The notes: a model not told the origin generated them from the sequence alone. 64,000 nt of DNA from Bacteroidota bacterium (GCA_016714005.1 JADJOA010000007.1:62001-126000), one strand, 5' to 3'; positions 29,916-40,771 are shown, counted from the stretch's first letter. Program-made: numbers and translations.

Positions 29916-30996
29916 TTGAATACGAAAACCTGGGTTTGCTAAATGCTCCCTTTTTTGATGATTACATTAGGGCATTTAACCGCACACTAAAAACCGGATG
30001 GTATATTTTGGGTAATGACGTTAAACAATTTGAAACCGAGTTTGCCGCTTATTGCAACACCGCTTATTGTATTGGAGTTGCCAATGGGCTTGATGCATTG
30101 ATACTTGCTTTGAGGGCATTTAATTTTGAGAAAAACAGCGAGGTAATTGTTCCTTCCAATACATACATTGCTACCATATTGTCCATTTTGCATAACGATT
30201 TAAAACCTGTTTTGGTTGAACCCGATATTGAAACTTACAATATTAACGCGGCACTAATTGAAGAAGCTATCACTCCATTAACCCGTGCCATTATGGTGGT
30301 GCATTTATACGGAAAGCTTTGCAACATGGAAAAGATTAATGCCATTGCAAAAAATATAATCTTAAGGTTATTGAGGACTGCGCACAAGCACATGGCGCAA
30401 AATTTTTAGAAAAACCGGCAGGAGCTTTTGGAGATGTGGGAGCATTTAGCTTTTACCCCACAAAAAATTTGGGAGCATTAGCTGATGCAGGCGCCATTAC
30501 AACCAACGATAATACTTTAGCAGAGAAATTTAAAGCACTACGCAACTACGGCTCTTACAAAAAATATTACAACGATTTGGTTGGCGTTAACTCCAGATTA
30601 GATGAAATGCAAGCTGCATTCTTATCTGTTAAACTTAAATCTCTAAATCCAATTAACGAGCATAAAAGAAAATTGGCGAACGCCTATCTCTCCGGACTTA
30701 AATCTGATTTTATAAAACCAGTAGTTGATAAAGATTATTATGATGTTTATCATATTTTTTGCATACGCCATCCGCAACGAGATAAACTGAAAGATTATTT
30801 ACTCAGTAATAATATTAAAACTGAAGTACACTACCCGGTTGCACCCAATAAGCAAAAAGCAATGATTGGTATTATTGATGATATGCAAACTCCAATAGCA
30901 GAAGAAATTCATAACACAACGTTAAGTTTACCTATCTCTTATTTTCATTCGACTGACGATGTAGCCAGAGTTATTGAAGTAATGAATAAGTTCTGA
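29912..30996 (+). CDS. fdtB: DegT/DnrJ/EryC1/StrS aminotransferase, FdtB-type (frameshifted)
   Basis: About 361 residues. Seen: FNRTLKTGWYILGNDVKQFE, CIGVANGLDALILALRAF, VPSNTYIATILSILHN, MVVHLYGKLCNM, IEDCAQAHGA, and the PLP-lysine segment SFYPTKNLGALADAGAI, then RNYGSYKKYYNDLVGVNSRL. It is the PLP-dependent sugar 3-aminotransferase acting on the FdtA product. The frame breaks near 30352-30362, where KKYNLKVIEDCAQAHG is rebuilt by one base. Its stop overlaps the start of the next gene (TGATG). Confidence 0.85.
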
Positions 30997-31791
30997 TGAA
31001 TTATTTTTTCTCCATCATTACAGTTAATCTAAATAACGCTCTGGGTCTTAAAAAACTGTCAATAGCGTATTCAATCAAACATTTAAAAACTTTGAATACA
31101 TAATTATTGATGGCGGCTCAACAGATGGAAGTGTTGAATTGATAAATGTATACAGTTCAAGAATTAATTATTGCATTTCGGAAAAGGATGACGGCATATA
31201 CCATGCAATGAATAAAGGAATAGCAAAAGCCAGCGGAAAATACTTGTTGTTTTTAAACTCAGGAGATTTTTATTTAATGAAGCAGTTTTACAAAACGTTT
31301 TTAATAATTCTCCAACAGAAGATGTTCTTTATGCAAATGTTATGTTGATGAAAGAAGGGCAAGAGTTAAGACCTAAAACATTTCCCGGGAAATTAACTGA
31401 TTATTTTTTGCTTACTGATAACCTCGCTCATCAATCGCAATTTATTTCTGCTGCACTTTTTAATAAAATTGGTTTTTATGACGTAGGATATAAAATTGTT
31501 TCGGATTACCATTTTTTTATAAAAGCATACTACATGTATCAAATCACTTACCGGCATTTAAATTTTATTACTACTGCATATAATCTTGATGGGTTAAGTG
31601 CAAAGCCGGAATCTGTTAAAGCAATCAATAAAGAACGGCATCGTATTCAAAAAAAATACATGCCCGAATTTTTGGTTTTTATGTATTACGTTTATGCGAT
31701 TTTGTTGGACTCAGGTATCTATAATAACAGAGCCGTAAAATCATTTGTAATATTTATCAGAAATTTGATTTTTAAATTTCTTAAAAGATAA
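30996..31791 (+). CDS. Glycosyltransferase family 2 (two homopolymer frameshifts)
   Basis: About 266 residues: FSIITVNLNNALGLKKTV, IIIDGGSTDGSVELI, SEKDDGIYHAMNKGIAKASG, LLFLNSGDFLFNEAVLQNVF, AHQSQFISAALFNKIGFYD. It is a WcaA/WcaE-like GT2 with the characteristic SEKDDGIYDAMNKG motif. The frame breaks at six A (31050-31055; seven expected) and five T (31267-31271; six expected). It overlaps the preceding aminotransferase stop. Confidence 0.85.
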
Positions 31792-31799
31792 TCCTGATA

Positions 31800-32705
31800 A
31801 TGGTTAGTATTATAATTGCAACTTATAATTATGCCCGCTATATTTCAGAGGCAATTTATTCTTTGCAACAACAAACTTTTAAGGATTGGGAATGCATAAT
31901 TGTTGACGATGGGTCCACCGATAACACCAATGAAGTAGTCAATCAGATTATAAAGAATGAAAACAGAGTTAGTTACCATGCAATTAAAAATTCAGGCCCT
32001 TCATTTGCCAGAAACGTTGGTGTAGGTTTAAGTAAAGGGAATTATATTTTGTTTTTAGATGCCGATGACTTATTGCAATCCGATAAAATTTTATCTCATG
32101 TAACTGCTTTTACTAATGATGCAAATTTGGATGTGGCTTATGGCGATGTTCGTTACTTTAATGATGTGGATAAAAATCCCGACAACTATTTTTTCTCACT
32201 CCATAAAAATAAAAAGCAATGGATACCTGTTTTGTCAGGCAATGGAAAGGAGCTTGAATCAAAAGTGTTGCGGGAAAATATAATGGTTACCAGTTCGCCA
32301 TTATTCAAAAAGGAGGCATTGATTAAAATAGGATTGTTTGATCCCGCGCTTAAAAAGTTAGAAGATTGGGAACTATTTCAAAGAATGATTTTTGCAAATA
32401 TAAAACTGCAATATGTTGATGCAGAAAATTCATGGGTCTTAATGCGCGCTCATCAAACAAGTTATAGTTTTGATAAAGATAGTATGAGAAGTTATTTGAT
32501 TCCGATTCTTCAAAAGAATTTATTATGTAGCAATGTTTCATTTGGTAATAAAGTATACTTGCTATTCAGAATGACTGAAGAATTAACAGATCTTGTTATA
32601 CTAAATTTGAGAGGAAGAAAAATTCCTGTTCGAAGTTATAACCGGTCTTTTTCTTTTTTTTCAGTAGTAGCTGCTGTTCTTTTTTCCACTATATCTTTTA
32701 ATTAA
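31800..32705 (+). CDS. Glycosyltransferase family 2
   Basis: 301 residues, one frame: SIIIATYNYARYISEAIYSL, CIIVDDGSTDNTNEVVNQII, NSGPSFARNVGVGLSKGNYI, LFLDADDLLQSDKI (DxD) and KLEDWELFQRMI. Standard GT-A inverting enzyme in the glycan operon, eight bases after the previous gene. Donor unknown. Confidence 0.88.
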   Translation: MVSIIIATYNYARYISEAIYSLQQQTFKDWECIIVDDGSTDNTNEVVNQIIKNENRVSYHAIKNSGPSFARNVGVGLSKGNYILFLDADDLLQSDKILSHVTAFTNDANLDVAYGDVRYFNDVDKNPDNYFFSLHKNKKQWIPVLSGNGKELESKVLRENIMVTSSPLFKKEALIKIGLFDPALKKLEDWELFQRMIFANIKLQYVDAENSWVLMRAHQTSYSFDKDSMRSYLIPILQKNLLCSNVSFGNKVYLLFRMTEELTDLVILNLRGRKIPVRSYNRSFSFFSVVAAVLFSTISFN

Positions 32706-32733
32706 ACTAATAAGACTTGTTAGGTAAACAGGA

Positions 32734-33639
32734 ATGAACCCAAAGTTGAGCATCATAATAGTAAGCTATAATGTTGGCGATTTGCTTAGGGCTTGTCTTC
32801 TGAGTATCTATAATGATTCGTTAAAGGACATTGAAGTAATTGTGGTGGATAACAACAGCACCGATGGCAGCGTAAGCATGATTAATGAGAATTTTAAGGA
32901 TGTAGTTGTTATAAAAAATAAACATAATGCGGGATTTCCTGCTGCGAACAATCAGGCGATAGCCATAGCAAAAGCACAAAATATTTTTTTGCTCAATCCA
33001 GATACGGTAATTTTAGATGATGCTTTGCTAAAAATTTATGAGTTGTTATTCTCTTCAAAAGAATTAAAAATTATTGCCCCATGTTTATTAAATACTGATG
33101 GAAGCCTTCAGTTTTCTATTCAAAGGTTTATAACAGTAAGTGAAATATGGCTTGAGGTTTTTTTTCTTCATAACCATTATAAAAGAATACATAGTTATTT
33201 TAACTCAGCCATTGCAAGTCCGGTAAAAGTTGAAGCTGCATCTGGTGCAGCACTGGCATTTAAAAGAGATGTAATAAATAAAATGGGTCTTTTAAACGAA
33301 AAAATGTTTTGGACAGAGGATATGGAGTTTTGTTACCGCGCTTCAAAAAATAAAATTGAAACATGGTATTATCCTGATATAAAAATTACACATCATATTG
33401 GCGAAAGTGGTAAGAAAAATCTTTCTGTAATGATTTCAAATCAGGTGCTTACCAAAATAAATTTTTTTAAAGAAAATCATTCTGTCATTTCTTTCTATCT
33501 TGTTTGGACTGCGCGTTTAATTCATATTCTGTCTCGTTTAATCTTAACAGGCGTTCTGCAATTATTTATGCCTCCTTTAAAAATTAAGTTCGGAGCCTAT
33601 TTGTTTACTTTAAAACGTTTTGTCAGGAATGATTACTGA
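32734..33639 (+). CDS. Glycosyltransferase family 2, rhamnosyltransferase-like
   Basis: 301 residues: SIIIVSYNVGDLLRACLLSI, IVVDNNSTDGSVSMI, NAGFPAANNQAIAIAKAQNI, FLLNPDTVILDDALL and FWTEDMEFCYRASKN. The NxGFaxANNxAI and LNPDT motifs are those of WbbL/rhamnosyltransferase-type GT2 enzymes. A C-terminal hydrophobic segment may anchor it to the membrane. It overlaps the next gene by 11 bases. Confidence 0.85.
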   Translation: MNPKLSIIIVSYNVGDLLRACLLSIYNDSLKDIEVIVVDNNSTDGSVSMINENFKDVVVIKNKHNAGFPAANNQAIAIAKAQNIFLLNPDTVILDDALLKIYELLFSSKELKIIAPCLLNTDGSLQFSIQRFITVSEIWLEVFFLHNHYKRIHSYFNSAIASPVKVEAASGAALAFKRDVINKMGLLNEKMFWTEDMEFCYRASKNKIETWYYPDIKITHHIGESGKKNLSVMISNQVLTKINFFKENHSVISFYLVWTARLIHILSRLILTGVLQLFMPPLKIKFGAYLFTLKRFVRNDY

Positions 33640-34456
33640 AGGAAACAAATTGACAGGTAAAACTACACCGTTAATTGCGTGGGTGGTGGTAAATTTTTTT
33701 AATGATGCTGATACACTTAATTTCATCAATAAAGAGTACATGCCACAACAGGATGGTAATATTAGGATGTATGTTGTGAACAATGGCAGTAAAAATGAAA
33801 TGCAACTTATAGACTCACTTAAAAATTTTAAGCTGGTTTTTGTTATTTCCAATGGTAAGAATCTGGGTTACATGGGGGCATTTTGTTTTGCAATCAATCA
33901 CTTTTTTAATTCTTATCAAGTCTACCCATCAAAAGCAATACTCTCAAACACCGATTTAATTTTACCTCAAAATGATTTTGTAAAGGGTCTCCTAAATTTA
34001 CATATAATAGAGTCTGTTGCCTGTGTAGGCCCGCAAATTATCCATGCTGCAACCAATCGAAATCAAAATCCGCTTTATGTAAAACGGCCATCTAAATTAA
34101 AACTAAGACTTCTCAGCTTTATTTTTGCATGGTATCCTCTGTACCTGGTTTATCAGTACTTATATTATTTTAAAAATAATTTCACATGTGCAGGAGATAC
34201 GTATCTGCCTAAAAATGTTTTTGCCATTCATGGCTCGTTTATGATTTTACCTCAACATTTTTTGAAAAAGTTTTTTACAGATCTTAAAGAAGCCCCTTTC
34301 TTGCTTGGAGAAGAATTGTTTATTGCAGAACTATGCAGGAAATATGAAATGAATATGGAGGTGGATTACAGGCTTAAGGTTATTCATAATGAACATACTG
34401 TAACAGGCAAGTATAAATCAAAAGAAGTTTTAAAGCATCTCCGTAATTCAAGTTAA
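33629..34456 (+). CDS. Glycosyltransferase family 2-like protein
   Basis: About 275 residues from ATG 33629. It keeps GT2 landmarks: AWVVVNFFNDADTLNFI, YVVNNGSKNEMQLI, SNGKNLGYMGAFCFAINHFF, AILSNTDLILPQNDFV and IHGSFMILPQHFLKKFF with LGEELFIAELCRKY. The DxD position reads NTD. It overlaps the end of the preceding GT2 gene, so translation is probably coupled. Confidence 0.75.
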   Translation: MITEGNKLTGKTTPLIAWVVVNFFNDADTLNFINKEYMPQQDGNIRMYVVNNGSKNEMQLIDSLKNFKLVFVISNGKNLGYMGAFCFAINHFFNSYQVYPSKAILSNTDLILPQNDFVKGLLNLHIIESVACVGPQIIHAATNRNQNPLYVKRPSKLKLRLLSFIFAWYPLYLVYQYLYYFKNNFTCAGDTYLPKNVFAIHGSFMILPQHFLKKFFTDLKEAPFLLGEELFIAELCRKYEMNMEVDYRLKVIHNEHTVTGKYKSKEVLKHLRNSS

Positions 34457-34492
34457 ACTTATTTTGTCGAAGTTCTATTAATTTTTAAGTAA

Positions 34493-35448
34493 ATGATATC
34501 TGTAGTTTGCCCTGTTTACAATGAAGAAGCATACATAAAAAAGTGCTTGATTTTTTTGTTACAGCATTACCGGATAACAAAGAGATTTTTATTATTGATG
34601 GAAACTCTACCGATAAAACAACTGCAATAGTTAACGAGTTTGCAAGCCGGTATCCGAATATATTTTTACTCACTAACCCAAATAAAACTGTCCCCTATGC
34701 TTTAAACATTGCAATTCCAAAATGTAAAGGAGAATTTATTGTCAGACTTGATGCCCATACAGAATATGCACCTGATTATTTTGAGCAAATCGTAAAAACA
34801 TTTCAAGATACCAAGGCAGATATTGTTGGAGGGCCTATGCGTGCTGTCGGTAAAACTGATTTTCAAAAAGCTGTTGCGTATGCAACAAGTACAAAATTTG
34901 GAATAGGCGATAGTTCATTTCATGACGAGAATCATCGTGGGTATGTTGATTCTGTTTACCTGGGCGCGTGGAAAAAGGAAATTTTTAATGATATTGGATT
35001 GTTTGATATAAAATTTAAACGAAATCAGGATGATGAGTTTCATTACCGTGCAAAATCAAAAGGAAAAAAAATTTACCTCAACCCACAAATAAAATCATGG
35101 TATTACCCGCGTAGTACCGCAAAAAAATTATTCAAGCAGTATTTTCAGTATGGACTTTACAAACCACTGGTATTAAAAAAAGTAAGTTCCGGATTTAAGC
35201 TAAGGCATGTGATTCCGTCATTGTTCGTTCTATATTTAGCAGTACTGCCGGCATTTTTGGTTTTTTCCCTTTTACTAAGTTTTCCTTTAATTATTTATCT
35301 TTTAATTGCATGTTATTTTGCTTTCTCACATAAATCAAGCGCTATGGTCAAGTTTTTTGCTTTATTTGCCTATCCGACATTGCACCTGGCTTATGGCTCA
35401 GGTTTTTTGTTGGGAATGTTTAAATTGAATGTCCGGAACAGCCAATAA
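34493..35448 (+). CDS. Glycosyltransferase family 2 with C-terminal membrane helices, ExoA-like (frameshifted)
   Basis: About 318 residues. The start ATG 34493 gives MISVVCPVYNEEAYIKKC. One indel near 34548 then leads to LDFFVTALPDNKEIFIIDGN. Further: KCKGEFIVRLDAHTEYAPDY, ADIVGGPMRAVGKTDFQKAV, VYLGAWKKEIFNDIGLFD, RNQDDEFHYRAKSKGKKIYL. Two or three C-terminal membrane helices follow (LFVLYLAVLPAFLVFSLLLS). The layout resembles ExoA of succinoglycan synthesis. It overlaps the next gene start. Confidence 0.8.
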
Positions 35449-36696
35449 AAATTATACTGAGTTCTGTAGTTATCTTTTATCTGCGGTTGCATTTTCACTT
35501 CCTTTAAGTGCACATTGCCACCTTTTTTGTAGTGGCTCTCATTGTAAGTTCGGTTATTCTTGGCAATAGGATTTTTTTTCTGAATAATTTAAAACGAAAC
35601 AGCACATTCGTTTTTATGTATTTCTTATTTTGTTTGGCATGTTATCGGTTTGGTGTATTCAAATAACAATTTTTACGGGCTCCATGATATAGAGACCAAA
35701 CTTTCCTTCATTGTCTTTCCGGTAATATTCTCGCTAATTAAGTTTAAAGATTATCATATTAAAAAAGTATTCAGAGCATTGGTTGCAGGGTGTGAAGTTG
35801 CACTTGCATTGTGTTTGATAAATGCTCTTCTCAAATTTAAATTACAACAGACACCGGTGGTGTTTTTCTATACCGACTTTTCGAAGTTTCTGCATCCTGC
35901 TTATTTTTCCATATACCTTACTGTTGCAGTTATTTTCTTAATCGGCAGTGCTTTTGATGAGGCTTATTTCAACAAGCCATTTCGAATGACATTTTTCTTT
36001 ATTTCTTTGATTGTATTAGAAGCAGGCATCGTTATGCTTTACTCTCGCATGGCTATCTTAACTGCTTTACTTATTGTTGTAATTTTCACTATTTATAAGT
36101 ACAAACAAAATAATAAATCCGGTTGGTTAGCTACAATCGTCTTTGCATCTTTACTTGTTTGTATTTTGGCTCAATTTAAAATTACTGATGTATATAATAG
36201 GTTTAAACAGTTAGAGTCAGTATCGGTAACAAGTTCGCAACACAATTATACTTCTAATTCAATTAACGTAAAGCCTGTAGAGTATAATAGCGCCTCTTCG
36301 AGAGTAATTTTATGGAAACATGCTGCCAATTTATGGCTTAGCTCACCATCCACCTTCGTACTGGGTGTAGGTACGGGTGATATCAAAGATGAGTTAAGAA
36401 AGAATTATGAGGCAAGTGGTTTCGAAAAGGGGGTAACACAGAATTATAATCCTCATAATCAGTTTTTGCAAACTGCTGTAGCTGTAGGTATTGTAGGACT
36501 GTTGTTGTTACTTACAATCCTTGTACTTCCTTTTTTAAAGTCGAATAATAATAAGTTGATACTGTTTTTTGTTGGGATATTTTTTTTCAATGGACTAACT
36601 GAATCAATATTAGAAGTCCAAAGTGGAATAATTTTTTTCTGTTTGTTTTACTGTTTATTATCAGCCAACCAATTTGTAGGCGAAACAGAAACATAA
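35431..36696 (+). CDS. O-antigen ligase/polymerase family membrane protein (N-terminal frameshifts)
   Basis: About 420 residues, many membrane helices. ATG 35431 opens MSGTANKNYTEFCSYLLSAV; indels between ~35512 and 35645 (HIATFFVVALIVSSVILGN rebuilt) lead to the long frame from 35650. The Wzy_C-type loop is visible: SSRVILWKHAANLWLSSPST, FVLGVGTGDIKDELRKNY, NYNPHNQFLQTAVAVGIVGL. The PHNxFLQ motif is the hallmark of WaaL/O-antigen polymerase relatives. Either a ligase or a polymerase of the locus. Confidence 0.8.
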
Positions 36697-36710
36697 TTTA
36701 TTTTAGCGAA

Positions 36711-37933
36711 ATGATTAAAGTCCCATTTTCTCCACCTCGAATGGATGATACAATAGCCGAAGCGGTTAAAGAAGTTTTGTTTTCGGGATGGATTACTACC
36801 GGACCTAAAACAAAACTCTTTGAAAAAGGCTGGCTGAATATTGCAAGGTACCCAATGTACTATGCCTCAACTCTGCTACTGCGGGGCTTGAAATTATATT
36901 AAGATGGTTTGGCGTGAAAGAAGGCGATGAAGTGATACTGCCTGCTTACACATACACCAGCACAGCCAATGTAATTGTTCATTGCGGTGCCAAACCGGTT
37001 TTTGTTGACGTAAATGCACATGATTTTAATATTAACGTGCAACAAGTACAAAATGCAATAACATCAAAAACAAAAGTGATTATGCCTGTTGATTTTGGTG
37101 GTTTCCCTTGCAATTATGATGAGTTGAATAAACTTGTTAATAATGATGCTGTAAAAAAACAGTTTAATGCCGTTGGTGATAAGCAAAAAAAGCTGGGGCG
37201 TATTCTCATTCTTTCAGATTCTGCACATTCCTTTGGTGCAACCTGTAATGGAATTAAAGCAGGTGCACTAACTGATGTATCTGTATTCTCATTTCATGCT
37301 GTAAAAAATTTAACTACTGCTGAAGGGGGGTGCTGTTGCATTAAACTTACCGGCACCATTTAATAATAAGGATGTATATGACTTTTTATGCGTTTATACG
37401 CTGCATGGACAAAATAAAGACGCACTTGCTAAAACGCAAAAAGGAAACTGGAGATACGATATTGTGGAAGCAGGATTTAAATGTAACATGACAGATATTG
37501 GATCTGCCATTGGTTTAATTGAATTAGAGCGGTACGATAAGGATACTTTAATAAGAAGAAAAGAAATTTTTGATTTCTACTCATCTTATTTTTCAAAACA
37601 CGAGTGGGCAATTGTTCCTACATATAAAACAGATACTAAAACATCAAGCTATCATGTATATGCTTTGCGGATTAAAAATTGCAATGAAGCAAAGCGTGAT
37701 CAAATTTTAAGACTGATTTTTGAAAGGGATGTAAGCGTAAACGTGCATTTTATTCCGGTACCCATGTTCAGCTTTTATAAAAATATGGGATATGATATTA
37801 AAAGCTATCCTCAAACTTTTAAAAATTACGAATGCGAAATATCTCTTCCTTTTTTTATAATATTACTAATGAGCAGTTAAATTTAGTTGTTACTGCAGTG
37901 GTTGAAAGCGTAAATTCAGTTTTGAATAAATAA
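36711..37933 (+). CDS. DegT/DnrJ/EryC1/StrS aminotransferase, PglE-like (multiple frameshifts)
   Basis: About 407 residues from three frames: FSPPRMDDTIAEAVKEVLFS, GWITTGPKTKLFE, AGLEIILRWFGVKEGDEVIL, PAYTYTSTANVIVHCGAKPV, MPVDFGGFPCNYDEL, SDSAHSFGA, PLP-lysine segment FSFHAVKNLTTAEGG, then MTDIGSAIGLIELERYD, stop 37931-37933. Breaks lie near 36830-36890, 37330 and 37850. Lying directly before the initiating sugar transferase, it is probably the 4-aminotransferase that makes a UDP-4-amino sugar for it (PglE/PglC analogy; inference). Confidence 0.82.
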
Positions 37934-37939
37934 AGGCAA

Positions 37940-38533
37940 ATGCTTAAAAGAGTTTTTGATTTTGTTTTTTCCTTTTGCTTTCTTATTCTTCTTCTGCCGC
38001 TATTTTTATTAATTTCAATTCTAATTATTATTAATAGCCAGGGACCTGTGTTTTATTTGCAAAGTAGGGTAGGGAAAAGTAATGTTGACTTTAAAATTTT
38101 TAAATTCAGAAGTATGTATGTTGCCAGCGATAAAAGTTCATTTATTACAATTGGCAACCGAGATCCGCGTATAACTTCTGTTGGTTATTATATACGGAAG
38201 TACAAATTAGATGATCTGCCCCAACTGATAAATGTATTATTAGGTAACATGAGTTTTGTGGGCCCCAGACCTGAAGTAAGAAAGTATGTTGAACTGTATA
38301 GTGCCGAACAATTAAAAGTACTTACTGTAAAACCCGGCATTACAGATTATGCATCTATTCAATATTCTAACGAAAACGAAATTCTTGCATCATCTTCAAA
38401 TCCCAACAAGGAATACATTGAAGTTGTAATGCCTGCAAAGTTGCAGCTCAATTTAAAATACATTAAAGAGCAAAGTTTTTTTACAGATGTAAAAATTCTA
38501 TACCTGACTTTTTTGAAAATTTTAAGGCATTAA
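37940..38533 (+). CDS. Initiating sugar transferase (undecaprenyl-phosphate phosphoglycosyltransferase, PglC-like)
   Basis: 197 residues, one frame. A single N-terminal membrane hairpin (FVFSFCFLILLLPLFLLISI), then the bacterial sugar transferase core: VFYLQSRVGKSNVDFKIFKF with RSM, DPRITSVGYYIRKYKLDDLP, QLINVLLGNMSFVGPRPE and KPGITDYASIQY. It moves a sugar-1-phosphate onto undecaprenyl phosphate, the first step of glycan assembly. The short, single-hairpin form matches PglC-type monotopic enzymes. Last gene of the plus-strand locus. Confidence 0.9.
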   Translation: MLKRVFDFVFSFCFLILLLPLFLLISILIIINSQGPVFYLQSRVGKSNVDFKIFKFRSMYVASDKSSFITIGNRDPRITSVGYYIRKYKLDDLPQLINVLLGNMSFVGPRPEVRKYVELYSAEQLKVLTVKPGITDYASIQYSNENEILASSSNPNKEYIEVVMPAKLQLNLKYIKEQSFFTDVKILYLTFLKILRH

Positions 38534-38550
38534 AAATAAAATCGCTTTAG

Positions 38551-39339
38551 TTAAAGGTCATTAGCCTGGGCAATAAGCTCCGCAATGTCCATAACCTTTA
38601 CTTCAGCTTCCTTTTCAAAGTGCTTAACACCATCTGTTATCATTGTCATGCAAAAAGGACAACCTACTGCTACGTGCGTTGGGTTCAACTGAAGTATCTC
38701 TTCAGTCCTTTCAATATTAATATCACGGTTTCCTTTCTCAGGTTCCTTAAACATCTGAGCCCCACCTGCACCACAGCATAATCCGTTAGAACGGGAGCGT
38801 TTCATCTCAAAAAGTTCAGAATCTAATTTGGAAATTACCTCTCGCGGAGCTTCATAAATATTATTAGCTCTGCCAAGGTAGCAAGGGTCGTGGTAAACAA
38901 TTTTCTTTCCTAAAAACTTTCCTCCTGATACTTTTAAAGTTCCTGCATTTATTAATTGTTGCAACAGCTGGCTATGGTGTACCACCTCATAAGTACCTCC
39001 AAGTTGTGGATACTCATTCTTTAACGTATTAAAACAGTGAGGACAAGCAGTAACTATTTTTTTTACTCCATAACCGTTCAGCACTTGTATATTCATCAGT
39101 GCCTGCATCTGAAACAAAAACTCATTGCCCGCTCTTTTTGCCGGGTCGCCTGTGCAACTTTCTTCAGTGCCAAGAACTGCAAAAGATATATTACAGTTAG
39201 TTAAAATTCTGGCAACTGCTTTAGTAATCTTTTGAGCGCGTTGGTCAAAACTTCCGGAGCAGCCAACCCAAAAAAGTATATCAGGCGTTTTGCCTTCCTG
39301 CATAAGTTCCTGCACTGTTGGTACTTTTAACATAGTCAT
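38551..39339 (-). CDS. CCG-domain Fe-S protein (HdrB/GlpC-like subunit)
   Basis: 262 residues. Two Cys-rich CCG-type modules: FWVGCSGSFDQRAQKI ... GTEESCTGDPAKRAGNEF ... TACPHCFNTL, and YHDPCYLGRANNIYEAP ... NGLCCGAGGAQMF ... VGCPFCMTMITDG. These bind a noncubane or cubane Fe-S cluster in heterodisulfide-reductase B and related subunits. It lies 24 bases downstream of the membrane 4Fe-4S gene in the same operon. Together they probably form a quinone-linked oxidoreductase module; the substrate is unknown. Confidence 0.85.
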   Translation of the reverse strand: MTMLKVPTVQELMQEGKTPDILFWVGCSGSFDQRAQKITKAVARILTNCNISFAVLGTEESCTGDPAKRAGNEFLFQMQALMNIQVLNGYGVKKIVTACPHCFNTLKNEYPQLGGTYEVVHHSQLLQQLINAGTLKVSGGKFLGKKIVYHDPCYLGRANNIYEAPREVISKLDSELFEMKRSRSNGLCCGAGGAQMFKEPEKGNRDINIERTEEILQLNPTHVAVGCPFCMTMITDGVKHFEKEAEVKVMDIAELIAQANDL

Positions 39340-39363
39340 TTGTATGTTTTGGTTTAGAGCAAA

Positions 39364-40695
39364 TTAATTTTCTTCCGTCCACTTCATTCTGTCAGTAGGA
39401 CTAAACTGCCAGGGTGCACCGTTGTTTTCAATTTTTGTAAACATGCCGTTTAACTCTGTTGGTGCAGCACTTTGTTCCATTACCAAAAACCTTCGCATGT
39501 CTGTTATAATTGACAAAGGATCAATATTTACAGGGCATGCTTCTGTGCAAGCATTGCAGGTTGTACATGCCCAAAGTTCTTCAGGCGATATATAATTAGT
39601 CAGCAGTGTTTTGCCATCGTCCTTAAACTCTTTATTCGAATCAATATTTTTTCCAACCTCTTCAAGTCTGTCTCTTGTATCCATCATAATTTTACGCGGA
39701 GAAAGCAGCTTGCCGGTAATATTTGCCGGACAGTTTGATGTACACCTGCCACATTCAGTACATGTGTAAGCATCCATTAGTTGCTTCCAGTTTAAATCGA
39801 AAACATCTTTAGCACCAAAACGCATGGGGGCTGCGTTAGCATCTGCGGGCAGGGGAGTGGCAGATGGGTCAAGCATCAGTTTTACTTCAGTAGTTACACT
39901 CTCTAAATTGGTAAACTTTCCTTTTGCATTTAAATTACTGTAATAAGTGTTAGGGAATGCAAGCAATATATGGAAGTGTTTGGAGTAAGGAACATAGTTA
40001 AGGAAAGCTAATATGCCAATGATGTGCCCCCACCAGCAAAATCTCTCTAACATTATTAAACCACTATCGCTCATTCCTGAAAACACTCCTGCATATAAAT
40101 CGCTAATTGGAAAAGCGCCCGCCTTAACGTAATGCTCAATACCTCGGTTTTGTAAAATAACATCGCACGCATTCATCGTAAGGAAAAGGGTCATTAAAAT
40201 AATTTCGGTTATTAAAATAATGTTGGCATCACTGCGTGGCCACGATGTCATTTCGCGCATCCAAAAGCGCTTCAACTTTAAAATATTTCTTCGCACCAAA
40301 AAAACCACGCATGCAACCAATACCAGCAAAGCAAGTACTTCAAAACTTCCTATTAAAAAATCATAAAATCCCCCTAAAAAAGATAACACACGGTGTGTAC
40401 CAAAAACACCATCTATTAAAATTTCAAACACTTCAATATTTATAATTACAAAACCAACATAAATAAATATGTGCATGACTGCTGCCACAGGTCTGTTAAA
40501 CATTTTACTTTGACCTAATGCCACCAGAGCCATCGTTTTCCATCTTTCAGCAGTTGAGCCTTCTATCTTTACATCTTTACCCAACTGTATATTCCTTATT
40601 ATTTTTCTGATGTTTTTGGTAAACAGAAAAACGCCTGCTGCAAGTATGATTATAAAAATGAGGTTTGCCATATTAGCTTGGTGCTTATCGGGCAA
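39364..40695 (-). CDS. Membrane protein with 4Fe-4S dicluster domain (HdrC/DsrK-type fusion)
   Basis: 443 residues. N-terminal half with about five membrane helices (nitrate-reductase gamma/HdrE-like; VMHIFIYVGFVIINIEVF, IILITEIILMTLFLTMNACD, WGHIIGILAFLNYVPYSKHF). Then two 4Fe-4S motifs, CTECGRCTSNCPANITG and CTTCNACTEACPVNIDP. It passes electrons between the quinone pool and the CCG subunit downstream. The arrangement is common and conserved in Bacteroidetes. Divergent from the deacetylase gene at 40772. Confidence 0.85.
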   Translation of the reverse strand: MPDKHQANMANLIFIIILAAGVFLFTKNIRKIIRNIQLGKDVKIEGSTAERWKTMALVALGQSKMFNRPVAAVMHIFIYVGFVIINIEVFEILIDGVFGTHRVLSFLGGFYDFLIGSFEVLALLVLVACVVFLVRRNILKLKRFWMREMTSWPRSDANIILITEIILMTLFLTMNACDVILQNRGIEHYVKAGAFPISDLYAGVFSGMSDSGLIMLERFCWWGHIIGILAFLNYVPYSKHFHILLAFPNTYYSNLNAKGKFTNLESVTTEVKLMLDPSATPLPADANAAPMRFGAKDVFDLNWKQLMDAYTCTECGRCTSNCPANITGKLLSPRKIMMDTRDRLEEVGKNIDSNKEFKDDGKTLLTNYISPEELWACTTCNACTEACPVNIDPLSIITDMRRFLVMEQSAAPTELNGMFTKIENNGAPWQFSPTDRMKWTEEN

Positions 40696-40771
40696 ATGTA
40701 AAACAAACCTTACGCTTTAAAAATTTTATCCTTTCAATTAAATAGGTGTAATTTGCACAGAATTTGCACAG

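Noticed and set aside
38534..38550. Strong terminator between the converging glycan locus and Fe-S genes
   Set aside because: Only 17 bases lie between the stops, with no stem-loop that I can see.
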